Source of the DNA: Acidobacteriota bacterium
GTDB lineage: Bacteria > Acidobacteriota > Vicinamibacteria > Vicinamibacterales > UBA8438
DNA length: 49,662 bases
Assembly: GCA_026708265.1 (NCBI GenBank)
Contig: JAPOVI010000251.1
Span: 1 to 49,662 of the forward strand
Reading direction: 5' to 3'
In this document: positions 10,293 through 18,671 of the stretch, piece by piece
Layout: every line of letters begins with the position of its first letter
How positions within the stretch are numbered: the stretch's first letter is position 1
Made by a program: the position numbers and the translations under genes
The notes under the pieces: model-generated
Databases searched by the model: none
What the model was told of the DNA's origin: nothing
What the model saw: only the letters and a program-made list of their open reading frames with translations

Positions 10293-10501
10293 GGCCCGCG
10301 CCGTCCGAGCTCCCGAGCCGTCGGCACGCCGCGCGCGCCGGCGCCCCGGGGGACTCCGGGCCGGTGTCGCGCGGCCGCGGCGGGCACCGGCGATTCAAGA
10401 ATTTGTCACCCGCGATCCACTTTGTTGGCTCGGCCCGGCCCCCCGCGCCACCCACGCGAGGAGTCCGCCCGCCGGCTGGCCGTACCGCTCCCCGCGTCGA
10501 A

Positions 10502-10516
10502 GGCACTCCTTTTGCA
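10502..10516 (+). promoter_or_regulatory. Sigma-54 (-24/-12) promoter of the histidine kinase / NtrC-type operon
   Basis: GGCAC at 10502-10506, five bases, then TTGCA at 10512-10516 match the TGGCAC-N5-TTGCA consensus except that the first base is A. The invariant GG (10502-10503) and GC (10514-10515) are separated by exactly 10 bp. Transcription would start near 10527, about 22 bp before the kinase ATG. Confidence 0.8.
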
Positions 10517-10548
10517 TAGTTAAGCCAGCGTACTGGTGGTGTGCGTAG

Positions 10549-13458
10549 ATGACGGTGGTTGAGACCGATGCGGCACGGCGGCGCCTGGCACCCGTGACCC
10601 GGGTGCTGCTGGGCGCGGGCGTCGTGGCCGTGCTCGGATGCCTGGCCGTCGCCAACGTCGCCGTGCAGGCCACCTGGCGGGCCGTCGCCGACGGCGTGCG
10701 CTGGGAACAGCGGCCGGAAGGCCTCGTCGCCGCGACCGTGGAGCCCGGCACCGCCGGCGCCCGGGCCGGGTTGCTTCCCGGGGACGTCCTTCTGGATGTC
10801 GACGGGGAACCGGTCGAGTCGCATGCCGACCTCCGCCTGCTCCTGCGCGGCGGTGCCGACCGCGATGTGCCGTTGCGCTACACGGTGCTGCGCCTGCACG
10901 AGTCGCAGGCGTATCGGTTGACGGTCGAGCGGGTGCCGGCCGTCAACCTCCCGATCTACCTCGTGCTGGCCGGCGTCGGCCTGTTCGGCCTGCTGGTCGG
11001 GGCCTCTGTCCGCATCCGGCGGCCCGGCCACCAGGCGACCCTGCATTTCTTCTGGCTGACGGTCGCCTTCTTCGGGGTTTTCGCATTCTCGTTCAGCGGC
11101 CGCCTGGACCGGCTCGACTGGGTGTTCTTCTGGGCGGACGAAGTCTCGCTCCTGCTGCTCGCGCCGCTCTTCCTGCACTTCGCGCTGGTCTTCCCCGAGC
11201 GTTCGTCGGGATGGATGCGCCGGCTGCCCGGCATCCGGGTGCTGCCGGCCGTGTACGCGCCGGCGCTCCTCCTCGGCGCCGCGCAGGCGGCCGCGGTGCT
11301 CCAGGGCAGGGGGAGCGGAGGGTTCACCGGCACCGTGGAAGCCATCTGGGAGCTGCAGCACCTCTACCTCGCGGGCTGCATCCTCGGCGGTCTGGCGGCG
11401 ATGATCACGGCTCTCCGTCGGGTCACCTCGGTCACGGCGCGGCGCCAGCTCCGGTGGGTCGTGTCGGGCGCGGTGCTGGGAGGGGTGCCGTTCGCCAGCG
11501 CGTACGCCATCCCCTACGCGCTGGGATTCACGCCCGCGGCGGGCCTCGAGCTGACCGCGGTGCCGCTCGCCCTGGTCCCGCTGGCCTTCGCCTCCGCAAT
11601 CGTCCACTACCGGCTGCGCGACGTCGAGGTGATCGTCAAGCGGAACCTCGGCTACGCGGCGGTGGTCGCCGCCATGGCGACCCTCTACCTGGCCCTCACC
11701 TACCTCTGGTCGGAGGCGGTCAGCGAGGACTCCGACGGCCGCGACTCGCTCATCGCGCTCCTGACGGGGGCCGTCGTCATCCTGCTCGCGGGCCCGGTGA
11801 AGAGGGCCATCCAGACGCTCGTCGATCGCGCCTACTACCGGGACAGGTTCGACTATCGCCGGGCGTTGGTCCGGTTTGCGCGCGACCTCAACGCAGATCT
11901 CGATCTCGCGCGACTCAGCGAGCGACTCGTGACCCAGGTTTCCCAGTCCCTCGGCGTCGAACGCATGGCGCTGCTGCTGAGCCCGAGCCCCGCGTCGGAG
12001 GGCGCCTCCGCCCCGGCCGGGGACTTCCGGCCCATTCGCTGGACCGGCTTCGAGCGCTCGCTGCCCCTGCTGCCGCGCGCCTCGGCCATCGGCCGCCGCC
12101 TCGCGGCCCAGCACACCGCACTGCTCGACGATCCGGCAACGATCCGGAAGTACCCGAGCGAGGAGCTGGCAGCGTGGAGGGACCGGGGGCTCTACTACTT
12201 CGTGCCCTGCATCGCCGAAGGCGCGACCATCGCGGTGATGGCGCTCGGGCGCAAGGAGAGCGGCGGACCGCTCAGCAGCGAGGACATCACGCTGCTCGGC
12301 GCCGTCGCCGGCCAGGTGGCGATGGCGGTCGCGAACGGCCGTCTCTACGGCCAGTTGCAGGCGAAGGCCCGCGAGCTGGATCGGATGCGGCAGTTCAGCG
12401 AGCGCATCGTCGACTCGCTCAGCGACGGGCTGCTCGTGCTCGACGTCGACGATCGCGTCGTGCGGTGGAACCCTCGCCTCGAGGAGCTCTACGGCTTGTC
12501 GCGCGGGACCGCGGTCGGGGCCCGGCTGGAAGACCTGTTCGACGCCGACTTCGTCCGGCGGCTGCGACAGGCGCGGGCCGAGACTCCGGCGCGCGGGGTG
12601 CTGTATCGCGTTCCGCTCGTCTCGCGGCACGAGCCTCCGCGGCCGCTGCAGGTGAATGCGGCCACGGCACCGCTGCAGGCACCGGATGGCAGCCGGGGCG
12701 GCACCACCGTGATCGTCGAGGACATCACCTCGCGCGTGCGACTGGAGGAGCAGTTGCAGATCTCCGAGAAGATGGCCTCCATCGGTCTGCTCGCGGCCGG
12801 CGTCGCGCACGAGGTGAACACGCCGCTCACGGGGATCTCGAGCTTCACGCAGATGCTCCTCGATGGTGCGGATCCCGCGGATCCGCGCACCCGCCTGCTG
12901 GAGAAGATCGAGCGGCAGACCTTCCGGGCGGCCAGGATCGTCAACGGACTGCTGAACCTGGCCCGCCCCTCGGATGCCAAGGGCCCCCTCGACCTGAACG
13001 CCGTCATCCACGACGTGCTCAGCCTGCTCGAGCACCAGCTCGAGACCGGCAACGTGCGGATTCGGCGCATGCTCGCGGAGACGCCTCCCGTCGTCCAGGG
13101 CGTCGAGCTCAAGATCCAGCAGGTCTTGCTCAATCTCTTCCTGAACGCGCGCGACTCGATGCCCGCCGGGGGCTGGCTCACCGTCAGCACCCGCCACGTG
13201 GACGGCCGGGCGGTGGTGGAGGTGGGAGACACCGGCGCCGGAATCCCGGCCGAGCACCTCTCTCGCATCTACGACCCGTTCTTCACCACCAAGGAGGCCG
13301 GGCGGGGCACCGGGCTCGGGCTCTCGATCACCTACGGGGTGATTCAGGAGCACCAGGGCACGATCGAATGCGACAGCCAGCCCGGGCGCGGTACGCGCTT
13401 TCGCATCCGCCTGCCGCTGGCGGAACGCCCGGGAGCGGTCGCCACGGGGAGCGGGTGA
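10549..13458 (+). CDS. Membrane sensor histidine kinase with periplasmic PDZ domain, GAF and PAS
   Basis: The 969-residue protein begins with a membrane segment (about 17-38), followed by a PDZ domain (about 52-125, core AGARAGLLPGDVLLDVDGEPV). Seven or so further hydrophobic segments (about 130-420) come next, then a cytosolic GAF-like region (about 435-600) and a PAS domain (about 615-735). The HisKA domain has phospho-acceptor His754 in GVAHEVNTPL, and the HATPase has NLFLNARDS, GDTGAGIP and GTGLGLSI. It should phosphorylate the regulator encoded next, whose TTG start is 10 bp downstream. A PDZ domain between membrane helices suggests sensing of a peptide or misfolded envelope protein, which is inference. 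ATG 10549 follows a sigma-54 promoter. Confidence 0.92.
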   Translation: MTVVETDAARRRLAPVTRVLLGAGVVAVLGCLAVANVAVQATWRAVADGVRWEQRPEGLVAATVEPGTAGARAGLLPGDVLLDVDGEPVESHADLRLLLRGGADRDVPLRYTVLRLHESQAYRLTVERVPAVNLPIYLVLAGVGLFGLLVGASVRIRRPGHQATLHFFWLTVAFFGVFAFSFSGRLDRLDWVFFWADEVSLLLLAPLFLHFALVFPERSSGWMRRLPGIRVLPAVYAPALLLGAAQAAAVLQGRGSGGFTGTVEAIWELQHLYLAGCILGGLAAMITALRRVTSVTARRQLRWVVSGAVLGGVPFASAYAIPYALGFTPAAGLELTAVPLALVPLAFASAIVHYRLRDVEVIVKRNLGYAAVVAAMATLYLALTYLWSEAVSEDSDGRDSLIALLTGAVVILLAGPVKRAIQTLVDRAYYRDRFDYRRALVRFARDLNADLDLARLSERLVTQVSQSLGVERMALLLSPSPASEGASAPAGDFRPIRWTGFERSLPLLPRASAIGRRLAAQHTALLDDPATIRKYPSEELAAWRDRGLYYFVPCIAEGATIAVMALGRKESGGPLSSEDITLLGAVAGQVAMAVANGRLYGQLQAKARELDRMRQFSERIVDSLSDGLLVLDVDDRVVRWNPRLEELYGLSRGTAVGARLEDLFDADFVRRLRQARAETPARGVLYRVPLVSRHEPPRPLQVNAATAPLQAPDGSRGGTTVIVEDITSRVRLEEQLQISEKMASIGLLAAGVAHEVNTPLTGISSFTQMLLDGADPADPRTRLLEKIERQTFRAARIVNGLLNLARPSDAKGPLDLNAVIHDVLSLLEHQLETGNVRIRRMLAETPPVVQGVELKIQQVLLNLFLNARDSMPAGGWLTVSTRHVDGRAVVEVGDTGAGIPAEHLSRIYDPFFTTKEAGRGTGLGLSITYGVIQEHQGTIECDSQPGRGTRFRIRLPLAERPGAVATGSG

Positions 13459-13468
13459 GGTTCAGGGT

Positions 13469-14962
13469 TTGCAGAACGCGTCCATTCTGGTCGTCGACGA
13501 CGAGGAGATCATGCGGGAGATCCTCGAGTCGCTGCTCGTCCGGGAAGGCTGCCGCGTCCGACTGGCCTGCTCGGGCGAGGAAGGCGTCGCGGCGGCCCGG
13601 ACCGAGTCGTTCGACGCGGCGATAGTGGACTTCATGATGCCCGGCATCGACGGTCTGGAGACGCTGGGCGAGATTCGCCGCCTCGACGATCGCCTGCCGG
13701 TGATCATGCTGACCGCCTACGGCACTTCGGGCAACACGCGCGAAGCGTTCAAGCGCGGCGCGTTCGACTTCATCGAGAAGCCGTTCAAGCACGACGACGT
13801 GCTCACCGTCGTCCGCAACGCGGTGAGCCAGCGGCGGCGCGCCTCCGAGAGCCCCCGCCTGCGGCCGGGCCCGCCGAACCGCGCCCATCGCTTCCACGAT
13901 CTGACCGGACGCAGCCCGCGGATGCAGGCCGTCTTCGACCTGATCGCCCGCGCGGCGCCGAGCCGCACGACGATCCTCATTCACGGCGAGAGCGGAACCG
14001 GCAAGGAGCTGGCCGCCAAGGCCATCCACCACAACTCCCCACGCTCCGACCGGCCCTTCATCCCGGTGAACTCCGGGAGTCTGCCGCCGGACCTGCTGGA
14101 GTCGAACCTGTTCGGGCATGTCAAGGGGGCCTTCACGGGGGCGGTGGCGCCCAAGAAGGGGCTGTTCGAGCTGGCGGACCGGGGCAGCATCTTCCTGGAC
14201 GAGATCGGCACCGTGCCGCTCGACACCCAGGCCAAGCTCCTGCGCGTCATCCAGGAGCGCGAGTTCATGCGGCTGGGAGGGGTCGACACGATCAAGGTCG
14301 ACGTCCGGATCATCGCCGCGACGAACGTCGATCTGAAACGGCTGGTCGACGACGGAGCGTTTCGCGAAGACCTCTTCTACCGACTCAACGTGATCGTGGT
14401 CGACCTTCCGCCGCTCAGGGAACGGAGGGAGGACGTACCGCTGCTCGCGCACAGCTTCCTCGAGAAGTACGGCCGGCAGAACGACAAGGCGGGGCTGGAG
14501 CTGACCGCCGACGCCCTCGCGCTTCTCCAGCGCTACCACTGGCCGGGGAACGTTCGCGAGCTCGAGAACGTGATCGAGCGCGCCGTCGTCCTCGCGTCCG
14601 GATCCGAGATCGGTACCAACCTCATCCCCGACACGGTGCGCGACGCGCCTGCCTTCGAGTTGCCCGACGTCGATCTGCCTCCCGACGGGCTGCCCTTCAA
14701 GAGGGTCGTGGAAGGAGTCGAGGCGCGCCTCATCACGCAGGCGCTAGAGGCGGCGGGGGGGGTGCAGAAGCGCGCGGCGGAGCTGCTGCAGGTGAAGCCG
14801 AGCACGCTGAACGAGATGATCAAGCGCAGCGGTATCCGGCCTCGACGCAAGCGCTCGGGCGGCGGACCGTCGCCGCGGCTCGAGGCCGGCGCGCCCGCCC
14901 CGCGCTCGGACGCCGCACCGCCCGGAACCGGGCCCGACAGGCGGACTGCGGGTGAGGACTGA
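13469..14962 (+). CDS. NtrC-family sigma-54-dependent response regulator
   Basis: The 497-residue protein has three parts. A receiver domain (1-125) carries phospho-acceptor Asp54 in AIVDFMMPG and Lys in IEKPF. An AAA+ domain (about 145-385) has Walker A GESGTGKE, GAFTGA (220-225) for sigma-54 contact, Walker B IFLDEIG and arginine-finger region LFYRLNV. A Fis-like HTH lies at about 425-455 (KRAAELLQVKPSTLNEMIK), followed by a Pro/Arg-rich tail. The start is TTG 13469, chosen because a GAGG at 13457-13460, overlapping the kinase stop, sits eight bases upstream and the first strand ILVVDDE follows at once. The sigma-54 promoter ahead of the kinase implies positive autoregulation. Confidence 0.93.
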   Translation: MQNASILVVDDEEIMREILESLLVREGCRVRLACSGEEGVAAARTESFDAAIVDFMMPGIDGLETLGEIRRLDDRLPVIMLTAYGTSGNTREAFKRGAFDFIEKPFKHDDVLTVVRNAVSQRRRASESPRLRPGPPNRAHRFHDLTGRSPRMQAVFDLIARAAPSRTTILIHGESGTGKELAAKAIHHNSPRSDRPFIPVNSGSLPPDLLESNLFGHVKGAFTGAVAPKKGLFELADRGSIFLDEIGTVPLDTQAKLLRVIQEREFMRLGGVDTIKVDVRIIAATNVDLKRLVDDGAFREDLFYRLNVIVVDLPPLRERREDVPLLAHSFLEKYGRQNDKAGLELTADALALLQRYHWPGNVRELENVIERAVVLASGSEIGTNLIPDTVRDAPAFELPDVDLPPDGLPFKRVVEGVEARLITQALEAAGGVQKRAAELLQVKPSTLNEMIKRSGIRPRRKRSGGGPSPRLEAGAPAPRSDAAPPGTGPDRRTAGED

Positions 14963-15004
14963 CGGCGGCCGAGCGGGTCGGCACGAGCCCGCGGGCCGCG
15001 GGGA

Positions 15005-16336
15005 TCAGCTTCGGCGCGACCCGGGGGGACGTCCGGGGCGGGAGACGCCGCGCCCGCGCGAGGCCGCCCGCCCCTTCGAGCGCGGACCGGCCCCCTTCGT
15101 GCGGCCTCCCACGGCCGCGATCAGCCGTTCGTACTTGCCGAGCACGACATCCCACGCGTAGTGCTTCCGGACGTAGTCCCGGCCGTTGCGGCCCATGGTT
15201 CGCCGCACCTCGGCGTTGTCGACCAGCACTCTGAGGCACTCGACGAACTCCTCCTGGTCGGCGTAGTAGAGACCGGCGTTGCTCCGCTGGCAATGGTCCG
15301 TGAGGACGTCGCTCCGGGCGCTGGCGAGCACCGGAGTGCCGCACGCGAAGGCCTCGAGCGCAAGCAGCGAGAGGCTCTCGTGCGGTGAAGGAACCACCAC
15401 GACGGTCGCCGCTTCGAGCGCTTCGAGGCGCTCGGCTTCCGGGAGCATGCCGGCGAACCGGATGTACGGCTCCGGAGGGATCGCCATGAGCTTCACGCCC
15501 ATCAGGGCCAGCATCGCGTCGCCCCGCGCCGCCGCATAGGCGCCGAAGTACTCGATCAGCTCCTCGCACCCCTTCCCGGGATCGATGCGACCTCCATACA
15601 ACGCGAAGGGAGTCATCAGGCGGTGACGGCGCCGGAAGGCCGCGCCGGCCGACAGTGGGGCCCGCAGGCTGTCGTCTTCTCCCGAGGCGGACGCCTCACC
15701 GGCGTCGTCGGGGGCCGTGAGGAACGGCGGCAGGTCGACCCCGCAGCCGGCGACCTCCTCCGCCCCGGCCTCGAAGTCGAACCGGGAGCGCAGGAAGGCG
15801 CGCTCGACGCCGGTATTGAACGCCACGGCGCGGGGCAACCGGAAGACGTCGCGATACAGACCCAGGCGGATCGCGGGCTCGTCGTGTGCGGTGGGAACGA
15901 GCACGCTGCGAGCGGGATCGATGCGCAACCCGAGAACCGTCGGCGCGTAGAGGTAGGTGAAGAAGACGAAGGCGTCGTACGACCCGTGGCACTCTTCGAG
16001 GTGCTCGATCAGGGGCGGGCACCACGGCCCCTGCTGCCGCAGCCACTCCTGCTCGTCCTCCGCGGTGTGGGAGTGCGAGAAGATCCAGTCCGAGTACGCG
16101 TTGAAGCTCTCGATATCGCGCGTGCGGTCGTTGGCGAAGCGCCGCACCGTGACGCCCCGCACGCGGTCCGTCCCCTCCGGATACTCGTTGGCCCAGGTGA
16201 TGTAGTCGCGCGCGCACGTCGTCAGCACCTCGACGTCGTGGCGGGCCGCGAGGCGCTCCGCGACCAGCCGGCAGTGGTACTCGGAGCCGCCGAGGATCTC
16301 CGTGCCGTAGCGCTGGACGATGAAGGCGACCTTCAC
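15005..16336 (-). CDS. GT4-type glycosyltransferase (type A of the cluster)
   Basis: The 443-residue protein has the GT-B fold of CAZy GT4 retaining glycosyltransferases. The N-domain starts KVAFIVQRYG and has the GGSEYH acceptor loop. The C-domain has a VGG-like strand ALYGGRIDPGKG (about 245-256) and the nucleotide-sugar motif SPHESLSLLALEAFACGTPV with its E-x7-E spacing (about 311-330). The tail after about 410 is low-complexity and basic. It resembles the enzyme at 18672-20024 closely in the first 80 residues (TTCARDY, then W-NE-P-G-D). Last gene of a five-gene minus-strand cluster. The start is GTG 16336. Donor and acceptor sugars cannot be read from sequence. Confidence 0.88.
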   Translation of the reverse strand: MKVAFIVQRYGTEILGGSEYHCRLVAERLAARHDVEVLTTCARDYITWANEYPEGTDRVRGVTVRRFANDRTRDIESFNAYSDWIFSHSHTAEDEQEWLRQQGPWCPPLIEHLEECHGSYDAFVFFTYLYAPTVLGLRIDPARSVLVPTAHDEPAIRLGLYRDVFRLPRAVAFNTGVERAFLRSRFDFEAGAEEVAGCGVDLPPFLTAPDDAGEASASGEDDSLRAPLSAGAAFRRRHRLMTPFALYGGRIDPGKGCEELIEYFGAYAAARGDAMLALMGVKLMAIPPEPYIRFAGMLPEAERLEALEAATVVVVPSPHESLSLLALEAFACGTPVLASARSDVLTDHCQRSNAGLYYADQEEFVECLRVLVDNAEVRRTMGRNGRDYVRKHYAWDVVLGKYERLIAAVGGRTKGAGPRSKGRAASRGRGVSRPGRPPGSRRS

Positions 16337-16376
16337 GGCTGATCCGGCGGGACGAGAGCGGCGGGCAGACGCGTGG

Positions 16377-17441
16377 TCAGCAAACGTCCTCCAGCATGCG
16401 ATCGAGCGCCACTTCGATGCGGGCGGGCGCGAAATCGAGCCGGCGGCGGCGCTGCCCGGCGACGGTCGCTTCCCGCAACCCGTTATCGTACACGAGGCGG
16501 CCCAGCAGCTCCGCCGCGTACTCGAAGTCCCGGGGCGCGAAACAGATGCCCGCGCCCCCGAGCGTCTCCGGGACCGCGCCCGCCGCGTAGGCCAGCACGG
16601 GCACGTCGGTCGCCATTGCCTCGACCAGCGGGACGCAGAATCCCTCGTGCTCGCTGAGCGACACGTAGACGTCCGCGTGACGGTAGTAGGCGGCGAGCTC
16701 CGCGTCCGGGACCGGCCCGGTGAAGAGGAATCGCTCGCGCGGCATCCGATAGGCGCCGATCAGCGCGCGGACGGCGGCGTGGTAGCGAGGCACGACGTCG
16801 GGGCGGCCGACGAAGATCATCCGGACGTGCGGGTCGACGTAGCGCTTGTAGTGCTCGGCGAGCCGCACGTAGTCCTCGATGCGCTTGTTCGGCGCGAGGC
16901 GCCCGACGAACAGCACGTTGGTCAGATCGTCGTCCAGGACCTCGTCGAGGACCGGCTGCCGCGGCGCTCGCGTGATGCGCTCGGTGTCGACGGCGATCGG
17001 CAGCACGCCCGTCCGGGCGAATCCGAGCGTGGCCAGCTCGCACCGGTTGAACTCCGAATCGCCCAGCGCGAGGTCGACGCGGCCGACGAGGCTGGCGAGC
17101 TCCTGCCGGGCGACGGTGGCGACGCGGAACAGCTCCGCGTCGTACGGGGCGAAGAACCGGGCCGGCGTCACGTTGTGATACTGGAGCACGCGCCGGCCCG
17201 ACAGGGACGCGAACGCCTCCGTCATGGGAGACGGCAACGCGAAGTGCAGGATCGTGACGTCGCCCCCGCGTGCCGCCGGATCGGCGAAGGGGCGGACCTC
17301 GCCGCGCAGATCGTCGTCGATCGTCAGCGCGAAGAGTCCCGCCCGGTGGCCCCGGCGACGCAGCATGTCGCGCACCCGACGGGCGCTGTCGCCGATCGCG
17401 TCGCCGCGGTGCGCGGCCGGCACCCACTGGTTGACTACCAT
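16377..17441 (-). CDS. GT4-type glycosyltransferase (type B of the cluster)
   Basis: The 354-residue protein has the GT-B layout with NVLFVGRLAPNKRI (about 176-189) and SEHEGFCVPLVEAMATDVPV (about 265-284), including the paired glutamates. It is a paralogue of the next gene upstream (17435-18667). Both share a DAIG motif near the N-terminus, YHN-TPA, DLALGDSE-NR-ELA-GF-RTGVLP and SEHEGFCVPLVE. The start chosen is ATG 17441, overlapping the upstream stop by 7 bp, which implies translational coupling. It probably works with the others on one extracellular or cell-surface glycan, but no sugar specificity can be given. Confidence 0.87.
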   Translation of the reverse strand: MVVNQWVPAAHRGDAIGDSARRVRDMLRRRGHRAGLFALTIDDDLRGEVRPFADPAARGGDVTILHFALPSPMTEAFASLSGRRVLQYHNVTPARFFAPYDAELFRVATVARQELASLVGRVDLALGDSEFNRCELATLGFARTGVLPIAVDTERITRAPRQPVLDEVLDDDLTNVLFVGRLAPNKRIEDYVRLAEHYKRYVDPHVRMIFVGRPDVVPRYHAAVRALIGAYRMPRERFLFTGPVPDAELAAYYRHADVYVSLSEHEGFCVPLVEAMATDVPVLAYAAGAVPETLGGAGICFAPRDFEYAAELLGRLVYDNGLREATVAGQRRRRLDFAPARIEVALDRMLEDVC

Positions 17442-18667
17442 GGCGATTCCCAGCGTTCCGACCCCGGCGCCTTCGGCAACGCGCCGTAGATGGAGGGCCG
17501 CCGGCGACGCAGCTCGTCGAGGGCCTCGGAATGCGCGACCTGGCGCCAGAAGTCTCCGCTGACGCGCGGGGGCGCGGCGCGCGGCGCGCGCAGCGTCCGC
17601 TCCACGAACGCGAGGAGGGTCGCTCGGAAGTCCGTGGCCAGGTAGCGGTCGAGCGCGTCGTCCTGCCCGCGAACGACCTCCTCCTCCAGGGCCCGGTCCG
17701 ACACGACGGCGTGTAGCAGCGCTGCCACGTGGCGGGGATCCTTGTGCTCGTAGAGCACCCCGCTGCCGTCCATCGTCGCGGGCACGGCGGCGGCCGCGAA
17801 CGCGACCACCGGAATCCCCTTGTAGAACGACTCCACGAGGGGCACGCAGAACCCCTCGTGCTCGCTCGCCGAGAGGAAGACGTCGGCCACGTCGTAGAGC
17901 GCCGTCAACTGCTCGTTGGAGACGTGCCCGATGAAGTGCACGTCGGGAACCTGAAGATGCGCGATGAGCTCGCCGACCGTGCCGAGGTAGCCCTTGAAGC
18001 CGTCGTACGCACCGACGAGGAGCAACCGGCTGCGCGGGTTGTAGGTCCGCCGGTACGCGTGGAAGAACCGCACGAGGTCGTGGATGCACTTGTGGGGCAG
18101 GAGGCGGCCCACGAAGAGGATGTTCGTCCAGCCGTCGTCGAAGCCCCGCGCGAGCAGGGGATCCGGAGCGACGTCGAGATGCGAGAAGTCCGGCACGACC
18201 GGCAGCACGCCGGTCCGCGGGAAGCCCATCGCCGCCAGCTCCGCCCGGTTGTACTCGGAGTCGCCCAGGGCGAGGTCGCAGCGCGGCACGTAGGCGCGAA
18301 GCTCCCGACGCCCTTCGAAGCACGATCGCGCCAGCGGGGTGCGCATGCCGATGAAGTGCTCCGCCGGGGTGATGTTGTGGTAGATGAGGAGCATGCGGTC
18401 GGGCAGGGCGAACGCCAGGCGGGAGGCCCGCGACCCCAAGGAGAAATGGTGAACGAGGACGTGGTCCGGCCGGCTCTCGTCGCGCAGCTCCCGGTAGTCC
18501 CGCGTGGCGTTCTCGACCCGCGGGTCCGCCGTCTGCACGTAGATGTGCGACCGGTACCCCGCCTCGCGCAGCACCCGACGGATGCCGAGCACGGCGTTGC
18601 CGATGGCGTCGCCGTAACCCAGCGTCGCGAGTACCTGGTGCACGGCAACCCGGCGCCCACGCTCCAT
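17435..18667 (-). CDS. GT4-type glycosyltransferase (type B of the cluster)
   Basis: The 410-residue protein starts MERGRRVAVHQVLATLGYGDAIGNAV and carries the GT4 signature NILFVGRLLPHKCIHDL (about 190-206) and SEHEGFCVPLVESFYKGIPV (about 278-297). A C-terminal extension (about 355-410) contains an Arg-rich stretch. It is closest within the window to the following gene, suggesting a local duplication. The start is ATG 18667, 4 bp after the upstream stop, and its end overlaps the next start by 7 bp. Confidence 0.88.
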   Translation of the reverse strand: MERGRRVAVHQVLATLGYGDAIGNAVLGIRRVLREAGYRSHIYVQTADPRVENATRDYRELRDESRPDHVLVHHFSLGSRASRLAFALPDRMLLIYHNITPAEHFIGMRTPLARSCFEGRRELRAYVPRCDLALGDSEYNRAELAAMGFPRTGVLPVVPDFSHLDVAPDPLLARGFDDGWTNILFVGRLLPHKCIHDLVRFFHAYRRTYNPRSRLLLVGAYDGFKGYLGTVGELIAHLQVPDVHFIGHVSNEQLTALYDVADVFLSASEHEGFCVPLVESFYKGIPVVAFAAAAVPATMDGSGVLYEHKDPRHVAALLHAVVSDRALEEEVVRGQDDALDRYLATDFRATLLAFVERTLRAPRAAPPRVSGDFWRQVAHSEALDELRRRRPSIYGALPKAPGSERWESPW

Positions 18668-18671
18668 GGGG

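Noticed and set aside
10102..13353. Minus-strand open frame of 1083 codons opposite the histidine kinase
   Set aside because: Its composition is that of a frame shadow, while the plus strand has unmistakable PDZ, HisKA and HATPase motifs.
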